Part shown: piece after piece, positions 36,037 through 45,115 of the stretch | How the letters are laid out: the number at the start of each line of letters is the position of its first letter | Position numbering within the stretch: position 1 is the first letter of the stretch | Assembly: GCA_021153325.1 (NCBI GenBank) | Contig: JAGKTQ010000002.1 | Coordinates: 54,776 to 118,775, forward strand | Source: Lachnospiraceae bacterium | Lineage (GTDB): Bacteria > Bacillota > Clostridia > Lachnospirales > Lachnospiraceae | DNA: 64,000 bases | Direction: 5' to 3' | The notes under the pieces: generated by a model | The model's database searches: none | What the model was told of the DNA's origin: nothing | What the model saw: only the letters and a program-made list of their open reading frames with translations | Translations under genes and position numbers: made by a program

Positions 36037-37548
36037 ATGTTATTTAATTCGTATATATTTATTTTTTTATTTCTGCCGATCGTACTGGCAGTCTGGTATT
36101 TATTTAATAAATTTGAAAAATATAAAATGGCACAGGTGTTTTTGATCGGCATGTCCCTATGGTTTTATGCCTATTTTAATAGCAGCTATCTTGTGATTAT
36201 TTTGGTAAGCTGCTTTATTAACTATTTCTTTAGCTATTTGTTGACCAAAAGAGATAGTGCAGGCTTTCAAAAAGGAATGCTCATAGTTGGTTGCGTTGTC
36301 AATCTTGGAATGCTTGGTTATTTTAAATATTATGATTTCTTTCTGGAAAATGTGAATGCAGTTTTCCATACAGACTTTGCTTTACGGCATATTTTATTGC
36401 CGCTTGGGATCAGTTTCTTTACGTTTCAGCAGCTTTCTTTTGTGATAGATCGATGCAGAGGGGATGCTCCCCATTATAGTCTGATCGATTACTTAAATTT
36501 TGTTACGTTTTTTCCACAGCTTATTGCAGGGCCGATCGTATTGCACAGTGAATTGATACCGCAATTTCAGGACAAGGAAAGACGGAAGTTCGATACCGAC
36601 AGTTTTGCAAAGGGAATCGCCTATTTTACGATTGGAATGGGAAAAAAGGTATTGCTGGCAGATACGCTTGCCAAAGCAGTCAATTATGGATTTGCGGATA
36701 TAGCCGGATTAGATGTGCTGTCGGCAGCAGTAGTAGCTCTTGCCTATACATTTGAACTGTATTTTGATTTTAGTGGTTATTGTGATATGGCGATTGGACT
36801 TGGCAAGATGTTTCATATTGAAATTCCAGACAATTTTAATGCGCCGTATAAGTCTGCTTCGGTAAAAGAATTTTGGCGTCGTTGGCACATGACGTTAGGA
36901 CGATTTTTTACAACTTATGTATATTTCCCATTGGGCGGAAGTCGAAAGGGAAAAGTGCGTACTGTGATCAATACGATGATCGTTTTTCTTTTGAGCGGAT
37001 TATGGCATGGTGCGAACTGGACCTTTGTATTTTGGGGATTTTTGCATGGAGTCGGCGTTTCTATCAATAGCATCTTTATGAAAAAAGAGAAGAAAACAGA
37101 GGTAGTAGAAAAGACTTTGCTGGAACAGCGAAAGGCAGCATTCTTCAAGAGATTGGCGCAGCTTGTTACATTTATCTATGTTTGTTTGGCATTTGTCTTT
37201 TTTAGAAGCGACAGCATGGCAGATGGCATGTTATTCATGAAACGGCTTTTTTCTTTTGAATATAATGGAAGTATTTTTGCAGTAGCAGAAGCATTAGAAA
37301 TTTCAGAAATTTACATTGTGACGAAGGTGCTCTCTATGAAAGTGTCACAGCTTTTGCCATTCGTTCATTTGTTCCTGCTTTTTGTCATTATAGTAATCAG
37401 TGTAGTCGTGCTTTGTCAGAAGAGAACAAGAGAAATTGTGGAAAGCTGTACATGGAAAACGAGCTTTAGTTTAAAAATGTCTATTTTATTTGTTTGGGCT
37501 GTGCTTTCGTTGTCCGGTGTCAGTACATTTTTATATTTTAATTTTTAA
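36037..37548 (+). CDS. MBOAT O-acyltransferase (AlgI/DltB type), module 2
   Basis: A 503-residue polytopic membrane acyltransferase, the second of its kind in the window. It has the AlgI-like start MLFNSYIFIFLFLPIV, then PLGISFFTFQQLSF, FFPQLIAGPIVLH, FDFSGYCDMAIGLGK, FWRRWHMTLGRFFTTYVY and GLWHGANWTFVFWG with the conserved catalytic His324. It is clearly diverged from module 1 and is probably a paralogue for another acceptor. AGGAAGGAAC precedes the ATG. The next gene, 10 bases downstream, encodes the likely extracytoplasmic partner. Confidence 0.92.
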   Translation: MLFNSYIFIFLFLPIVLAVWYLFNKFEKYKMAQVFLIGMSLWFYAYFNSSYLVIILVSCFINYFFSYLLTKRDSAGFQKGMLIVGCVVNLGMLGYFKYYDFFLENVNAVFHTDFALRHILLPLGISFFTFQQLSFVIDRCRGDAPHYSLIDYLNFVTFFPQLIAGPIVLHSELIPQFQDKERRKFDTDSFAKGIAYFTIGMGKKVLLADTLAKAVNYGFADIAGLDVLSAAVVALAYTFELYFDFSGYCDMAIGLGKMFHIEIPDNFNAPYKSASVKEFWRRWHMTLGRFFTTYVYFPLGGSRKGKVRTVINTMIVFLLSGLWHGANWTFVFWGFLHGVGVSINSIFMKKEKKTEVVEKTLLEQRKAAFFKRLAQLVTFIYVCLAFVFFRSDSMADGMLFMKRLFSFEYNGSIFAVAEALEISEIYIVTKVLSMKVSQLLPFVHLFLLFVIIVISVVVLCQKRTREIVESCTWKTSFSLKMSILFVWAVLSLSGVSTFLYFNF

Positions 37549-37558
37549 GGGATAAATA

Positions 37559-38635
37559 ATGGAACAGAAACAAAAAAAGTTTATTAGAAATTTCATAATA
37601 CAGGTAGTAGTGCTTTTGCTAGGGATTGGAGCAGTCGTTGTCGTCATAGATCCGTTCTTTCATTATCATGAGCCGGTAGGCAGTCTGAAAGCAATCGTGA
37701 CAAAAGCAGAATATCAATGTATCGGTACGGTGCACAATTTTGAGTATGATGGTATTGTGCTTGGTTCTTCGGTCGCAGAAAACTATAACAACCGTTGGTT
37801 TGATGAAGCATTTGGCGGTACAACGATTAAAGGAATCAAAAGTTCGGCTGCTACAGTAGATCTTGTGTATTATCTGGAAGAAGCACTTGCTTCTAATGAA
37901 GTGAAAAATGTGTATTACAGTATGGATATTTTTGCACTGACAGCAGACGCTAACAAGGAATTTCCGGATGACTCTCTGCCACTGTATTTATACAATGAAA
38001 ATCCTTTTGATGATGTGCAGTATATTTGGAATAAAGATGTGGTATTTGAGCATATTCCATATATGTTTGCCATGACTTATCTGGATGATTATGACGAAGG
38101 AACTTCTTATAACTGGGCGCAGTACAAAACCTTTTCGAAAGAAGATACTTTGCAGCATTACAGCAGACCGGAAAGCGTACAACCGATGCTTTCTGAGGAA
38201 GAATATAAAGAAAATGTAGATGCCAACATTACCTTAATAGAAAATGTGGTAAAGGCACATCCGGAAGTGACGTTCCGTTTTATATGTCCTCCTTATTCTA
38301 TGCTTTGGTGGGATGCGGCGTACCGGAATGGGGAAACAGAGCAGAATTTGTATGCATCTACACAGGCAGCAGAGAGATTACTTGTTTATGAAAATGTAGA
38401 GATGTATTATTTTCAAAATAAAGAAGAGTTGATCACGAATTTGGATAATTATATGGATACCGTGCATTTCTCGGATGAGATCAATCATGCTATTGTAGAG
38501 TGGATGGAGGCAGGAGAATATCAGCTCACTCTGGATAATTACCAGGGTGAAATCGAGAAGATGAGAGATCTGTCTGAAAAGATTCAGGAGGAGTATGTTG
38601 TAGAGTACTTTTCCGAAGAGACAACGCAGGATTAA
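37559..38635 (+). CDS. membrane-anchored SGNH-like protein, partner of MBOAT module 2
   Basis: A 358-residue protein with one N-terminal membrane segment (about residues 10-30, FIIQVVVLLLGIGAVVVVI) and an outside domain. GIVLGSSVAENY resembles SGNH block I with the nucleophile serine, and DTVHFSDEINH near residue 302 matches the block V DxxH pair. It lacks the DHHW motif of the module 1 partner. By analogy with other MBOAT pairs, it would complete acyl transfer to a surface glycan. AAGGGA precedes the ATG. The C-terminal 40 residues are charged and probably helical. pyrC follows after 30 bases with no visible terminator. Confidence 0.75.
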   Translation: MEQKQKKFIRNFIIQVVVLLLGIGAVVVVIDPFFHYHEPVGSLKAIVTKAEYQCIGTVHNFEYDGIVLGSSVAENYNNRWFDEAFGGTTIKGIKSSAATVDLVYYLEEALASNEVKNVYYSMDIFALTADANKEFPDDSLPLYLYNENPFDDVQYIWNKDVVFEHIPYMFAMTYLDDYDEGTSYNWAQYKTFSKEDTLQHYSRPESVQPMLSEEEYKENVDANITLIENVVKAHPEVTFRFICPPYSMLWWDAAYRNGETEQNLYASTQAAERLLVYENVEMYYFQNKEELITNLDNYMDTVHFSDEINHAIVEWMEAGEYQLTLDNYQGEIEKMRDLSEKIQEEYVVEYFSEETTQD

Positions 38636-38665
38636 CTTAAAAAAACAATAGAAGGAGGCAGCAAG

Positions 38666-39928
38666 ATGCTTTTGATTAAGAATGGATATATGATCGATCC
38701 TAAGAGCAAGGTGGAAGGAAAAAGAGACATTCTGGTTGCGGATGGCAAAATTTGTCAGATCGCGGAAAGTATAAGTGTGGATGGAGCGGAAGTGATCGAT
38801 GCAGAAGGGTTGATCGTGGCACCGGGACTTGTGGATGTGCATGTGCATTTCAGAGATCCGGGATTTACGCATAAAGAAGATATTGAAACAGGAGCTAAGG
38901 CTGCTGCAAAGGGCGGTTTTACTACTGTTGTACTGATGGCAAATACAAAGCCGGCTGTGGACAGTGTGGAAACGTTACAGTATGTATTGGAAAAAGGGAA
39001 GAAGACAGGGATTCATGTGGAAACCTGTGCTACGGTAACAAAAGGAATGCAAGGAAAAGAACTAACACAGATGTCAGAATTGCAGGCAGCTGGTGCAGCA
39101 GGGTTTACGGATGATGGTATTCCGATCCTGGATGAAGCAATGGCAAGAAAAGCTATGGAAGAGGTAGCGAAAACAGGATTGCCGATCAGCTTCCATGAAG
39201 AGAATCCGGCTTATATTGAGAATAATGGAATTAATCGCGGAAAGGCTTCTGCACATTTCGGTATCGGCGGTTCTGACAGACAGGCAGAGATCAGTATGAT
39301 ACAGCGGGATCTGGAAATTGCATTGGAGACCGGAGCAGTCATCAATATTCAGCATATCAGCACAAAAGAAGGTGTGGAGCTGGTACGTCAGGCAAAGAAG
39401 AGAGGGAATAACATTCATGCAGAAGCAACACCTCATCACTTTACTTTGACGGAGGAGGCGGCAATGGAGTATGGCACTCTCGCCAAGATGAATCCTCCTC
39501 TTCGTGAGGAAGCGGACAGGCAGGCGATCATTACAGGCTTGCAGGATGGAACAATAGATTTGATCGCGACAGACCACGCGCCTCATAGTGCAGAAGAAAA
39601 ACAGAAAGCAATAACGGAAGCGCCAAGTGGCATAATTGGTCTGGAGACTGCTCTGAGCCTTGGAATCGGTGAATTAGTAAAGAAAGAAAAACTTTCCATG
39701 ATGGAGCTTTTAGAGAAAATGACATGCAACCCGGCAGACCTTTATCATTTACCTTGTGGAAGTATTCAGGAAGGCAAAGCAGCGGATCTCATTTTGATCG
39801 ATAAAGACAAACAGTGGGTGGCAGAGGAATTTGCTTCAAAATCTGCCAATACGCCGTTTAAGGGAAAGACAATGACAGGAAAAATATGCTATACTATCTG
39901 TGATGGAAAGATTGTTTATCAGGAATGA
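38666..39928 (+). CDS. pyrC: dihydroorotase
   Basis: Closes carbamoyl-aspartate to dihydroorotate, the third step of pyrimidine synthesis. The 420-residue protein has the class I pattern: VDVHVHFRDPGFTHKED with the first metal ligands near residue 58, then SFHEE, IQHISTKEGVELV, EATPHHFTL and DLIATDHAPH with the catalytic Asp. The end GSIQEGKAADLILID is the usual amidohydrolase tail. GAAGGAGGC precedes the ATG. It begins the pyrC-pyrK-pyrD run; its stop is 19 bases before the pyrK start. The other pyr genes are not in the window. Confidence 0.95.
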   Translation: MLLIKNGYMIDPKSKVEGKRDILVADGKICQIAESISVDGAEVIDAEGLIVAPGLVDVHVHFRDPGFTHKEDIETGAKAAAKGGFTTVVLMANTKPAVDSVETLQYVLEKGKKTGIHVETCATVTKGMQGKELTQMSELQAAGAAGFTDDGIPILDEAMARKAMEEVAKTGLPISFHEENPAYIENNGINRGKASAHFGIGGSDRQAEISMIQRDLEIALETGAVINIQHISTKEGVELVRQAKKRGNNIHAEATPHHFTLTEEAAMEYGTLAKMNPPLREEADRQAIITGLQDGTIDLIATDHAPHSAEEKQKAITEAPSGIIGLETALSLGIGELVKKEKLSMMELLEKMTCNPADLYHLPCGSIQEGKAADLILIDKDKQWVAEEFASKSANTPFKGKTMTGKICYTICDGKIVYQE

Positions 39929-39947
39929 TATGGAGGATAAAACAAAC

Positions 39948-40739
39948 ATGTCTCAAAAGAAAAAAGTAACAGCTGTAGTAACAGCGCAGAAAGAAATTGC
40001 ACCGGATATTTTTGATATGTGGTTAAAAACAGAACTGGCAAAGGATGCTGTACCAGGACAGTTCATTGCGGTATATCCAAAGAATGAGAGCACTTTGCTT
40101 CCGCGTCCTATCAGTATTTGTGAAGTAGATAAAGAAGAAGGTAAACTTCGTATTGTATATCGAATTGCAGGAAAAGGAACCAAAGAATTTTCCGCATACA
40201 AAGAAGGAGATACGACAGAGATTCTGGGCGTTTTAGGAAATGGATTCCCGATGGACAAGGCGGCAGAAAAAAAGGTATTTCTTATGGGTGGTGGAATTGG
40301 TATTCCGCCAATGTTAGAACTTGCAAAAGAACTTTCACAGAGTGGTACTGCAACAGAAATTAATATTATTGTAGGTTATCGTGACAGCAAACTGTTCTTA
40401 AAAGAAGATTTGGAAAAGTATGGAAAGGTATATATAGCAACAGAAGATGGCAGTGTAGGAACAAAAGGAAATGTCATGAATGCTATTGAAGAGAATGGAT
40501 TACAGGCAGATGTGATCTTTGCTTGTGGACCGATGCCGATGCTTCGTGCAATCAAAGGTTTCGCAGAAGAAAGAGACATGGATGCCTATATTTCTCTGGA
40601 AGAAAGAATGGCGTGCGGTGTAGGTGCATGTTTAGGCTGCGTATGCAAAACAAAGAATGTAGATCATCATTCCCATGTAAATAATGCAAGAATTTGTACA
40701 GATGGTCCGGTATTTGAAGCAAGGGAGGTAGAAATCTAA
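39948..40739 (+). CDS. pyrK: dihydroorotate dehydrogenase electron transfer subunit
   Basis: Carries electrons from the PyrD flavin through FAD and a [2Fe-2S] cluster to NAD+. The 263-residue protein has the FAD motif RPISICEV, the nucleotide-binding GGGIGIPPMLELA, and the cluster ligands in ACGVGACLGCVCKT plus a later ARICTDGPVF cysteine. The start at 39948 gives the usual family length and follows TGGAGG; an in-frame ATG at 39930 is possible. It overlaps pyrD by one base (TAATG), so translation is coupled, as expected for subunits of one heterotetramer. Confidence 0.93.
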   Translation: MSQKKKVTAVVTAQKEIAPDIFDMWLKTELAKDAVPGQFIAVYPKNESTLLPRPISICEVDKEEGKLRIVYRIAGKGTKEFSAYKEGDTTEILGVLGNGFPMDKAAEKKVFLMGGGIGIPPMLELAKELSQSGTATEINIIVGYRDSKLFLKEDLEKYGKVYIATEDGSVGTKGNVMNAIEENGLQADVIFACGPMPMLRAIKGFAEERDMDAYISLEERMACGVGACLGCVCKTKNVDHHSHVNNARICTDGPVFEAREVEI

Positions 40740-41641
40740 TGAATACAAAAGTAACAATTGCAGGTGTAGAATTTAAAAATCCTGTTATGACCGGTTCAGG
40801 AACATTTGGTTCCGGTATGGAATATAGCGAATTTGTAGATTTGAACCGTCTTGGTGCAGTCGTGACAAAAGGGGTTGCCAATGTGCCGTGGCCGGGAAAT
40901 CCAACTCCCCGTATTGCAGAAACTTACGGTGGAATGTTAAATGCTATTGGATTACAAAATCCGGGAATTGATGTATTCATGGAAAGAGATATTCCATTCC
41001 TGAAAAAGTATGATACAAAGATCATCGTAAATGTTTGTGGAAAGACAGTAGAAGATTACTTAGAGGTTGTGGAAAAGTTAAGCGATGCAGATGTGGATAT
41101 GTTGGAAATCAATGTTTCCTGCCCGAATGTAAAAGAGGGTGCGATTGCATTTGGACAGAAAGCAGACTGTCTGTATGATATTACTTCTCAGATTAAGAAA
41201 AAGGCAAAACAGCCAGTCATTATGAAATTAAGTCCGAACGTAACAGACATTACAGAGATGGCAAAGGCAGCAGAGGCAGCAGGAAGTGATGCCATTTCTT
41301 TGATCAATACGCTTACAGGAATGAAGATCGACATTCATAGACGAAGCTTTGCTCTTGCAAACAAAACAGGCGGACTTTCCGGTCCAGCCGTGAAGCCGGT
41401 AGCAGTGCGTATGGTATACCAATGTGCACAGGCTGTTAAAATTCCGATCATTGGTATGGGTGGCATTGCTAATGCAGAGGATGCTCTGGAATTTATTATG
41501 GCAGGCGCAACTGCAGTTTCTGTTGGTGCTATGAATTTTGTAAATCCTTATACGACAGTAGAAGTAGTAGAAGGAATTGAGAAGTTCATGGAAGAGAAGA
41601 AGGTTGAAGATATTCATGAACTCATTGGATGCGTGAAATAG
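40739..41641 (+). CDS. pyrD: dihydroorotate dehydrogenase catalytic subunit, class 1B
   Basis: Oxidises dihydroorotate to orotate with FMN. The 300-residue protein has FKNPVMTGSGTFGSG, the substrate loop NAIGLQNPG, the active-site cysteine in NVSCPNVKEG, which is typical of class 1, and the phosphate-binding GMGGIANAEDALEFI. The adjacent PyrK shows it is the NAD-dependent class 1B form. AAGGGAGG, inside pyrK, precedes the ATG. A strong terminator follows. Confidence 0.95.
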   Translation: MNTKVTIAGVEFKNPVMTGSGTFGSGMEYSEFVDLNRLGAVVTKGVANVPWPGNPTPRIAETYGGMLNAIGLQNPGIDVFMERDIPFLKKYDTKIIVNVCGKTVEDYLEVVEKLSDADVDMLEINVSCPNVKEGAIAFGQKADCLYDITSQIKKKAKQPVIMKLSPNVTDITEMAKAAEAAGSDAISLINTLTGMKIDIHRRSFALANKTGGLSGPAVKPVAVRMVYQCAQAVKIPIIGMGGIANAEDALEFIMAGATAVSVGAMNFVNPYTTVEVVEGIEKFMEEKKVEDIHELIGCVK

Positions 41642-41662
41642 ACAAGACGAAATACAACTCAT

Positions 41663-41715
41663 AAAATACCTCCACACGGAATATACTTAGGTAGAATAAG
41701 TGTGGAGGTATTTTT
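41663..41715 (+). terminator. terminator after pyrD, overlapping the next gene's ribosome-binding site
   Basis: AAAATACCTCCACAC (41663-41677) pairs with GTGTGGAGGTATTTT (41700-41714) over 15 bases, followed by a T run. The GGAGGT in the 3' arm is also the ribosome-binding site of the next gene. Confidence 0.85.
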
Positions 41716-41717
41716 CG

Positions 41718-43292
41718 TTGGAATTGTTGAAACAGAATATACATATGGACCGGATAAAATGCCTTGCGGGAACGCAGGTAACATTGGAGAATGATGTCAA
41801 TATCCCGGATAACAAACCGGATGCAGAAAGTGTCATTTTAAGCAAAGGCATGATTGTGGTGGATGACATCAGGGCTTCGGATAACCATGTATTTTTAAAA
41901 GGAAAGCTTTTGTTTTCGTTACTGATACAGTCAGAAATGGGAGGATTGTATGCGGTAAATGGTGAAATCCCTTTTGAGGAACAGGTATATATGGAAGGAA
42001 TCACTGCAAATGATACGGCAGATATTGTGTCTTCTTTGGAAGATATGAGTGTCAGCCTGATCAATTCGAGGAAGCTCAGTGTACAGGCGGTTGTTGGCTT
42101 TAAACTTTGTGTAGATACGCTTTGGGATGAGGAAATGGTAACCGGAATATTGAGCAGTACACAAGAAGATGGCATGGTAGAGTGTCGGAAAAGGAAAAAA
42201 GAAGCAGTACAGATTGCTATCCAAAAAAAGGATATTTTTCGTATCAAAGAAGAAATGGAGCTGCCACAAAATTATCCGAATATTATGGAAATCATCTGGA
42301 ATAATGTGCAGCTGCTGAATGTGGAGTGTAAACTGTTAGAAGAAAAAATTGCCGTACAGGGTTCTGCCCAGATATTTTTGCTTTATGAAAGCGAAGGAGA
42401 AGAAGGAAAACTACGCACTTATGAAACAACGATACCTTTCGGCGGAACAATAGACTGCTATGGATGTAAAGAAACACTACTTCCGTCTGTTCGTTTTGAA
42501 GCGGGAGTGCCCAATATGGAGGTGCGTCCTGATTTTGATGGAGAAGAGCGTGCTGTTTCCCTGGAACTTGTTTTAAATATGGATATCCGTCTTTTTGAAG
42601 AAGATACTTTGGAATATGTAGATGATGCTTATGGAATTGAGAAAGAAATCGAACTTACGAGAAAAGATTCTTTTTATAAGAAGCTTTTGCTCTGTACAAA
42701 TGACAAATTAAAAGTATCGGGCCAGTTAGAGGCTCCAAAAGTTACAGATGGAATTTTGCAGATATTGCATACAGATGCTGCGGTGCAGTTAGATGAGATG
42801 CAGCAGGAAGAAGGGAGACTTACAGCGGATGGGGCTATTCATATGCAGTTTCTTCTTGCAACTGGTGAAAATGATAAACCTTTTGCAAGAGCAGAAGGAT
42901 ATTTACCATTTACTTATGAGACAGATTTACATATGGGAAAAAATAAATGCAGTTTTGAATTACAGCCGGTGTTATCTGCAATTATGACATCTCTGTCAGG
43001 AAATGGAGAAATTGAGGCAAAAGCAATCGTGAATTTCAACGTATTGGCATTTGAGAATGTTGCAGAATCCCAAATTGCAGAAATGCGGGTATGGGAGGCT
43101 GATCAAGAAAAGCGTAGCAGACTTCCGGGAATTATCGGATATATGGTACAAGAGGGAGATGAACTTTGGGAGATTGGTAAACGTTATTATGTGCCGGTTT
43201 CACAGATTTTAGATTTTAATAACTTATCCAGTGAAAATGTTCGTGCAGGGGATAAGATCCTGATCGTAAAACAGGGAAAGAGCAGTGAATAA
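41718..43292 (+). CDS. SPOCS (DUF3794) and LysM domain spore protein
   Basis: A 524-residue protein with repeated SPOCS/DUF3794 domains and a C-terminal LysM domain (GYMVQEGDELWEIGKRYYV to VRAGDKILIVKQ). SPOCS domains occur in clostridial and bacillar spore-coat or spore-cortex proteins and LysM binds peptidoglycan, so a role in assembly of the spore envelope is likely. There is no signal peptide, as expected for mother-cell coat proteins. The TTG at 41718 is chosen because GGAGGT lies eight bases upstream; an upstream GTG at 41700 would lie inside the terminator stem. It is followed by a bidirectional terminator. Confidence 0.85.
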   Translation: MELLKQNIHMDRIKCLAGTQVTLENDVNIPDNKPDAESVILSKGMIVVDDIRASDNHVFLKGKLLFSLLIQSEMGGLYAVNGEIPFEEQVYMEGITANDTADIVSSLEDMSVSLINSRKLSVQAVVGFKLCVDTLWDEEMVTGILSSTQEDGMVECRKRKKEAVQIAIQKKDIFRIKEEMELPQNYPNIMEIIWNNVQLLNVECKLLEEKIAVQGSAQIFLLYESEGEEGKLRTYETTIPFGGTIDCYGCKETLLPSVRFEAGVPNMEVRPDFDGEERAVSLELVLNMDIRLFEEDTLEYVDDAYGIEKEIELTRKDSFYKKLLLCTNDKLKVSGQLEAPKVTDGILQILHTDAAVQLDEMQQEEGRLTADGAIHMQFLLATGENDKPFARAEGYLPFTYETDLHMGKNKCSFELQPVLSAIMTSLSGNGEIEAKAIVNFNVLAFENVAESQIAEMRVWEADQEKRSRLPGIIGYMVQEGDELWEIGKRYYVPVSQILDFNNLSSENVRAGDKILIVKQGKSSE

Positions 43293-43295
43293 AAA

Positions 43296-43328
43296 ATAAA
43301 CGCAGGAAAATGCTTTCCTGCGTTATTT
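43296..43328 (+). terminator. bidirectional terminator between convergent genes
   Basis: AACGCAGGAAA (43299-43309) and TTTCCTGCGTT (43314-43324) form an 11-base-pair stem flanked by A-rich and T-rich sequence. It serves the SPOCS gene and the convergent minus-strand gene. Confidence 0.75.
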
Positions 43329-43338
43329 GTGTTCCTGT

Positions 43339-43971
43339 TTAGTTGCTGTCTGTTGATACTGTTGTAGAGTTTGCAGCTGCCAGATCATCAAATTTCTTCA
43401 TAACAGCTTCATAAGTCTGTTTGGAAATTTCAGGAAGTTCTCCACCCCATGTTTTTTCAGCCTGCTCGTAACCATTCTTGAATGCTTCACGCATTTCTTC
43501 GATCTTATCAGGGTCACCACCTGTCAATGCAGTAGCAAATTCAATGATACGATCGGATGTCTTTTCTACACCCCAGTAGCCGTCCTCTGCAATGTCTTTC
43601 TGTGCCTGCTCTTTTGTAGCCGCATCTACTGTGAAATCACCACTTGCAAGGAAAGACCAAATGTCTGTTGCCTGTCCATTTTTTGTAGCCTGTTTTGTAA
43701 TTAATTGTTCCACAAGCGTTCTTAACTGTGCAGTTCTTGCATCGGCATCCGCTTTTAATTTTGCGATCAATTCTGTGTCCTGCTTGTAAGTCTTTGTCGT
43801 AGTTTCTGTTTCTGTAGAAGATGACGGTTCGTAAATAACACCGCTTTCTGCGTTTGTCTTTGTTTCTGTTTCAGTCTTTGTTGTAGACTCGGTTGCTTTT
43901 GCTGTCTGGCTGTATGCAGAATAAGCACTTGCAGCATCGAGTCCAGTAACTCCGTTTACATTCATACTCAT
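43339..43971 (-). CDS. hypothetical protein with a sigma-28-like promoter
   Basis: A 210-residue protein of unrecognised family. The N-terminus MSMNVNGVTGLDAASAYSAY has no signal peptide and looks like that of flagellar-type or self-exported proteins. A Thr/Glu/Ser-rich, low-complexity stretch (about residues 25-65) follows, then a mostly helical, charged domain with KLKADADARTAQLRTLVEQL and a WGVEKTSDRI segment. GGAAGGAG precedes the ATG on the minus strand. The upstream region has a GCCGATAT element, so the gene may belong to the motility regulon. That link is inference; no flagellar genes are adjacent. Confidence 0.7.
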   Translation of the reverse strand: MSMNVNGVTGLDAASAYSAYSQTAKATESTTKTETETKTNAESGVIYEPSSSTETETTTKTYKQDTELIAKLKADADARTAQLRTLVEQLITKQATKNGQATDIWSFLASGDFTVDAATKEQAQKDIAEDGYWGVEKTSDRIIEFATALTGGDPDKIEEMREAFKNGYEQAEKTWGGELPEISKQTYEAVMKKFDDLAAANSTTVSTDSN

Positions 43972-44061
43972 AATGACACTCCTTCCTCATTACATTCGAA
44001 ATGAACTACCATCCTTGGTAAAAAATTCTCGATTTTAGGAAATATCTCCTATCTTTTATAT

Positions 44062-44089
44062 ATATCGGCACTGAAACGTATAGATATTA
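44062..44089 (-). promoter_or_regulatory. candidate sigma-28 promoter for the minus-strand hypothetical gene
   Basis: On the minus strand TAAT, 16 bases, then GCCGATAT. The consensus is TAAA-N15-GCCGATAA. It lies about 90 bases upstream of the ATG at 43971. Confidence 0.5.
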
Positions 44090-44182
44090 CCCTAATCGTT
44101 GATTTTTTAAAAGAAATTGTATATAATTAAATACAATCTTGTGTATAATGTATACAAAAAGAAAGGTAGACGAAAAAGGTAT

Positions 44183-45112
44183 ATGGAACAGCTTAAAATA
44201 AATGCATACGCAAAAATTAATCTTTCCTTGGATGTAGTAAGGCGCAGACCGGATGGTTATCACGATGTAAAGATGATCATGCAGACCGTGGATCTGTATG
44301 ATGTGATCACAATGGAAAAAGCAGAAAGCGGGATTCATACTACCGTAGAAATGGGAAAAAGTTTTACCGCAGGAGGCATGGATGCTCAGGCAGACAAAGT
44401 AACAGAGGAGCTTCCGGCGGATGAAAGTAATTTGATATATAAAGCGGCAAAATTGATCATGGACAGCAAAAATATGACCGATGGAGTTAAGATCCATTTG
44501 CAGAAAAATATTCCGATTGCAGCAGGAATGGCAGGGGGAAGTACCGATGCTGCTGCTGTTTTCAGAGGAATGAATCAGTTGTTCTCTCTTGGCATGAGTA
44601 CAGAAGAGATGAAGGAAATGGCGGTAAAAATCGGTGCAGACGTTCCTTACTGTATAGAAGGTGGTACACAGCTTTCGGAGGGAATCGGTGAAATTCTCAC
44701 ACCAATCAAAGGCATACCGGATTTTTATCTTTTGATCGCAAAGCCGGAAATCAGCGTATCGACCAAATATGTTTATGAAAATCTGCATTTAGAAGAGCTT
44801 TCCAAACATCCGGATGTGGATGGCATGACAGAGGCAATTCAGAATGGTGAGTTGGATGGTATTGTGTGCCGTATGGAAAATGTATTAGAAAGTGTAACGG
44901 TGAAGCAGTACCCTGTCATCGGAGAGATTCGGGAGTTTATGAAAGAACATGGGGCTGAAAATGCACTGATGAGCGGAAGTGGTCCTACTGTATTTGGAAT
45001 CTATAAAGAAAAAGAAAAAGCAGAAAAAGCAGCAGAGCTTTTGGAAAAAGAAAAGCTGGCAAGACAGATATTCGTTACAACGATAAAGAAAAATGCTAAG
45101 GAGGCAGACTAA
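44183..45112 (+). CDS. ispE: 4-diphosphocytidyl-2-C-methyl-D-erythritol kinase
   Basis: Phosphorylates CDP-methylerythritol in the MEP route to isoprenoid precursors. The 309-residue GHMP kinase has the start motif AYAKINLSLDVVRRRPDGYH, the ATP loop NIPIAAGMAGGSTDAAAV, GADVPYCIEGG, and the late MSGSGPTVFGIY. The start at 44183 gives the canonical N-terminus; the frame is open further upstream but that part runs through the promoter region. Its stop is three bases before the GntR-type regulator, whose ribosome-binding site lies inside ispE. Confidence 0.95.
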   Translation: MEQLKINAYAKINLSLDVVRRRPDGYHDVKMIMQTVDLYDVITMEKAESGIHTTVEMGKSFTAGGMDAQADKVTEELPADESNLIYKAAKLIMDSKNMTDGVKIHLQKNIPIAAGMAGGSTDAAAVFRGMNQLFSLGMSTEEMKEMAVKIGADVPYCIEGGTQLSEGIGEILTPIKGIPDFYLLIAKPEISVSTKYVYENLHLEELSKHPDVDGMTEAIQNGELDGIVCRMENVLESVTVKQYPVIGEIREFMKEHGAENALMSGSGPTVFGIYKEKEKAEKAAELLEKEKLARQIFVTTIKKNAKEAD

Positions 45113-45115
45113 TCT

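Noticed and set aside
44117..44149. TTGTAT and TATAAT upstream of ispE as a promoter
   Set aside because: The spacer would be 21 bases. The TATAAT (44144-44149) may still be a -10 box, but no suitable -35 box was found.
44087..44788. A 233-codon minus-strand frame within ispE
   Set aside because: The composition is that of a shadow frame and ispE on the other strand is certain.
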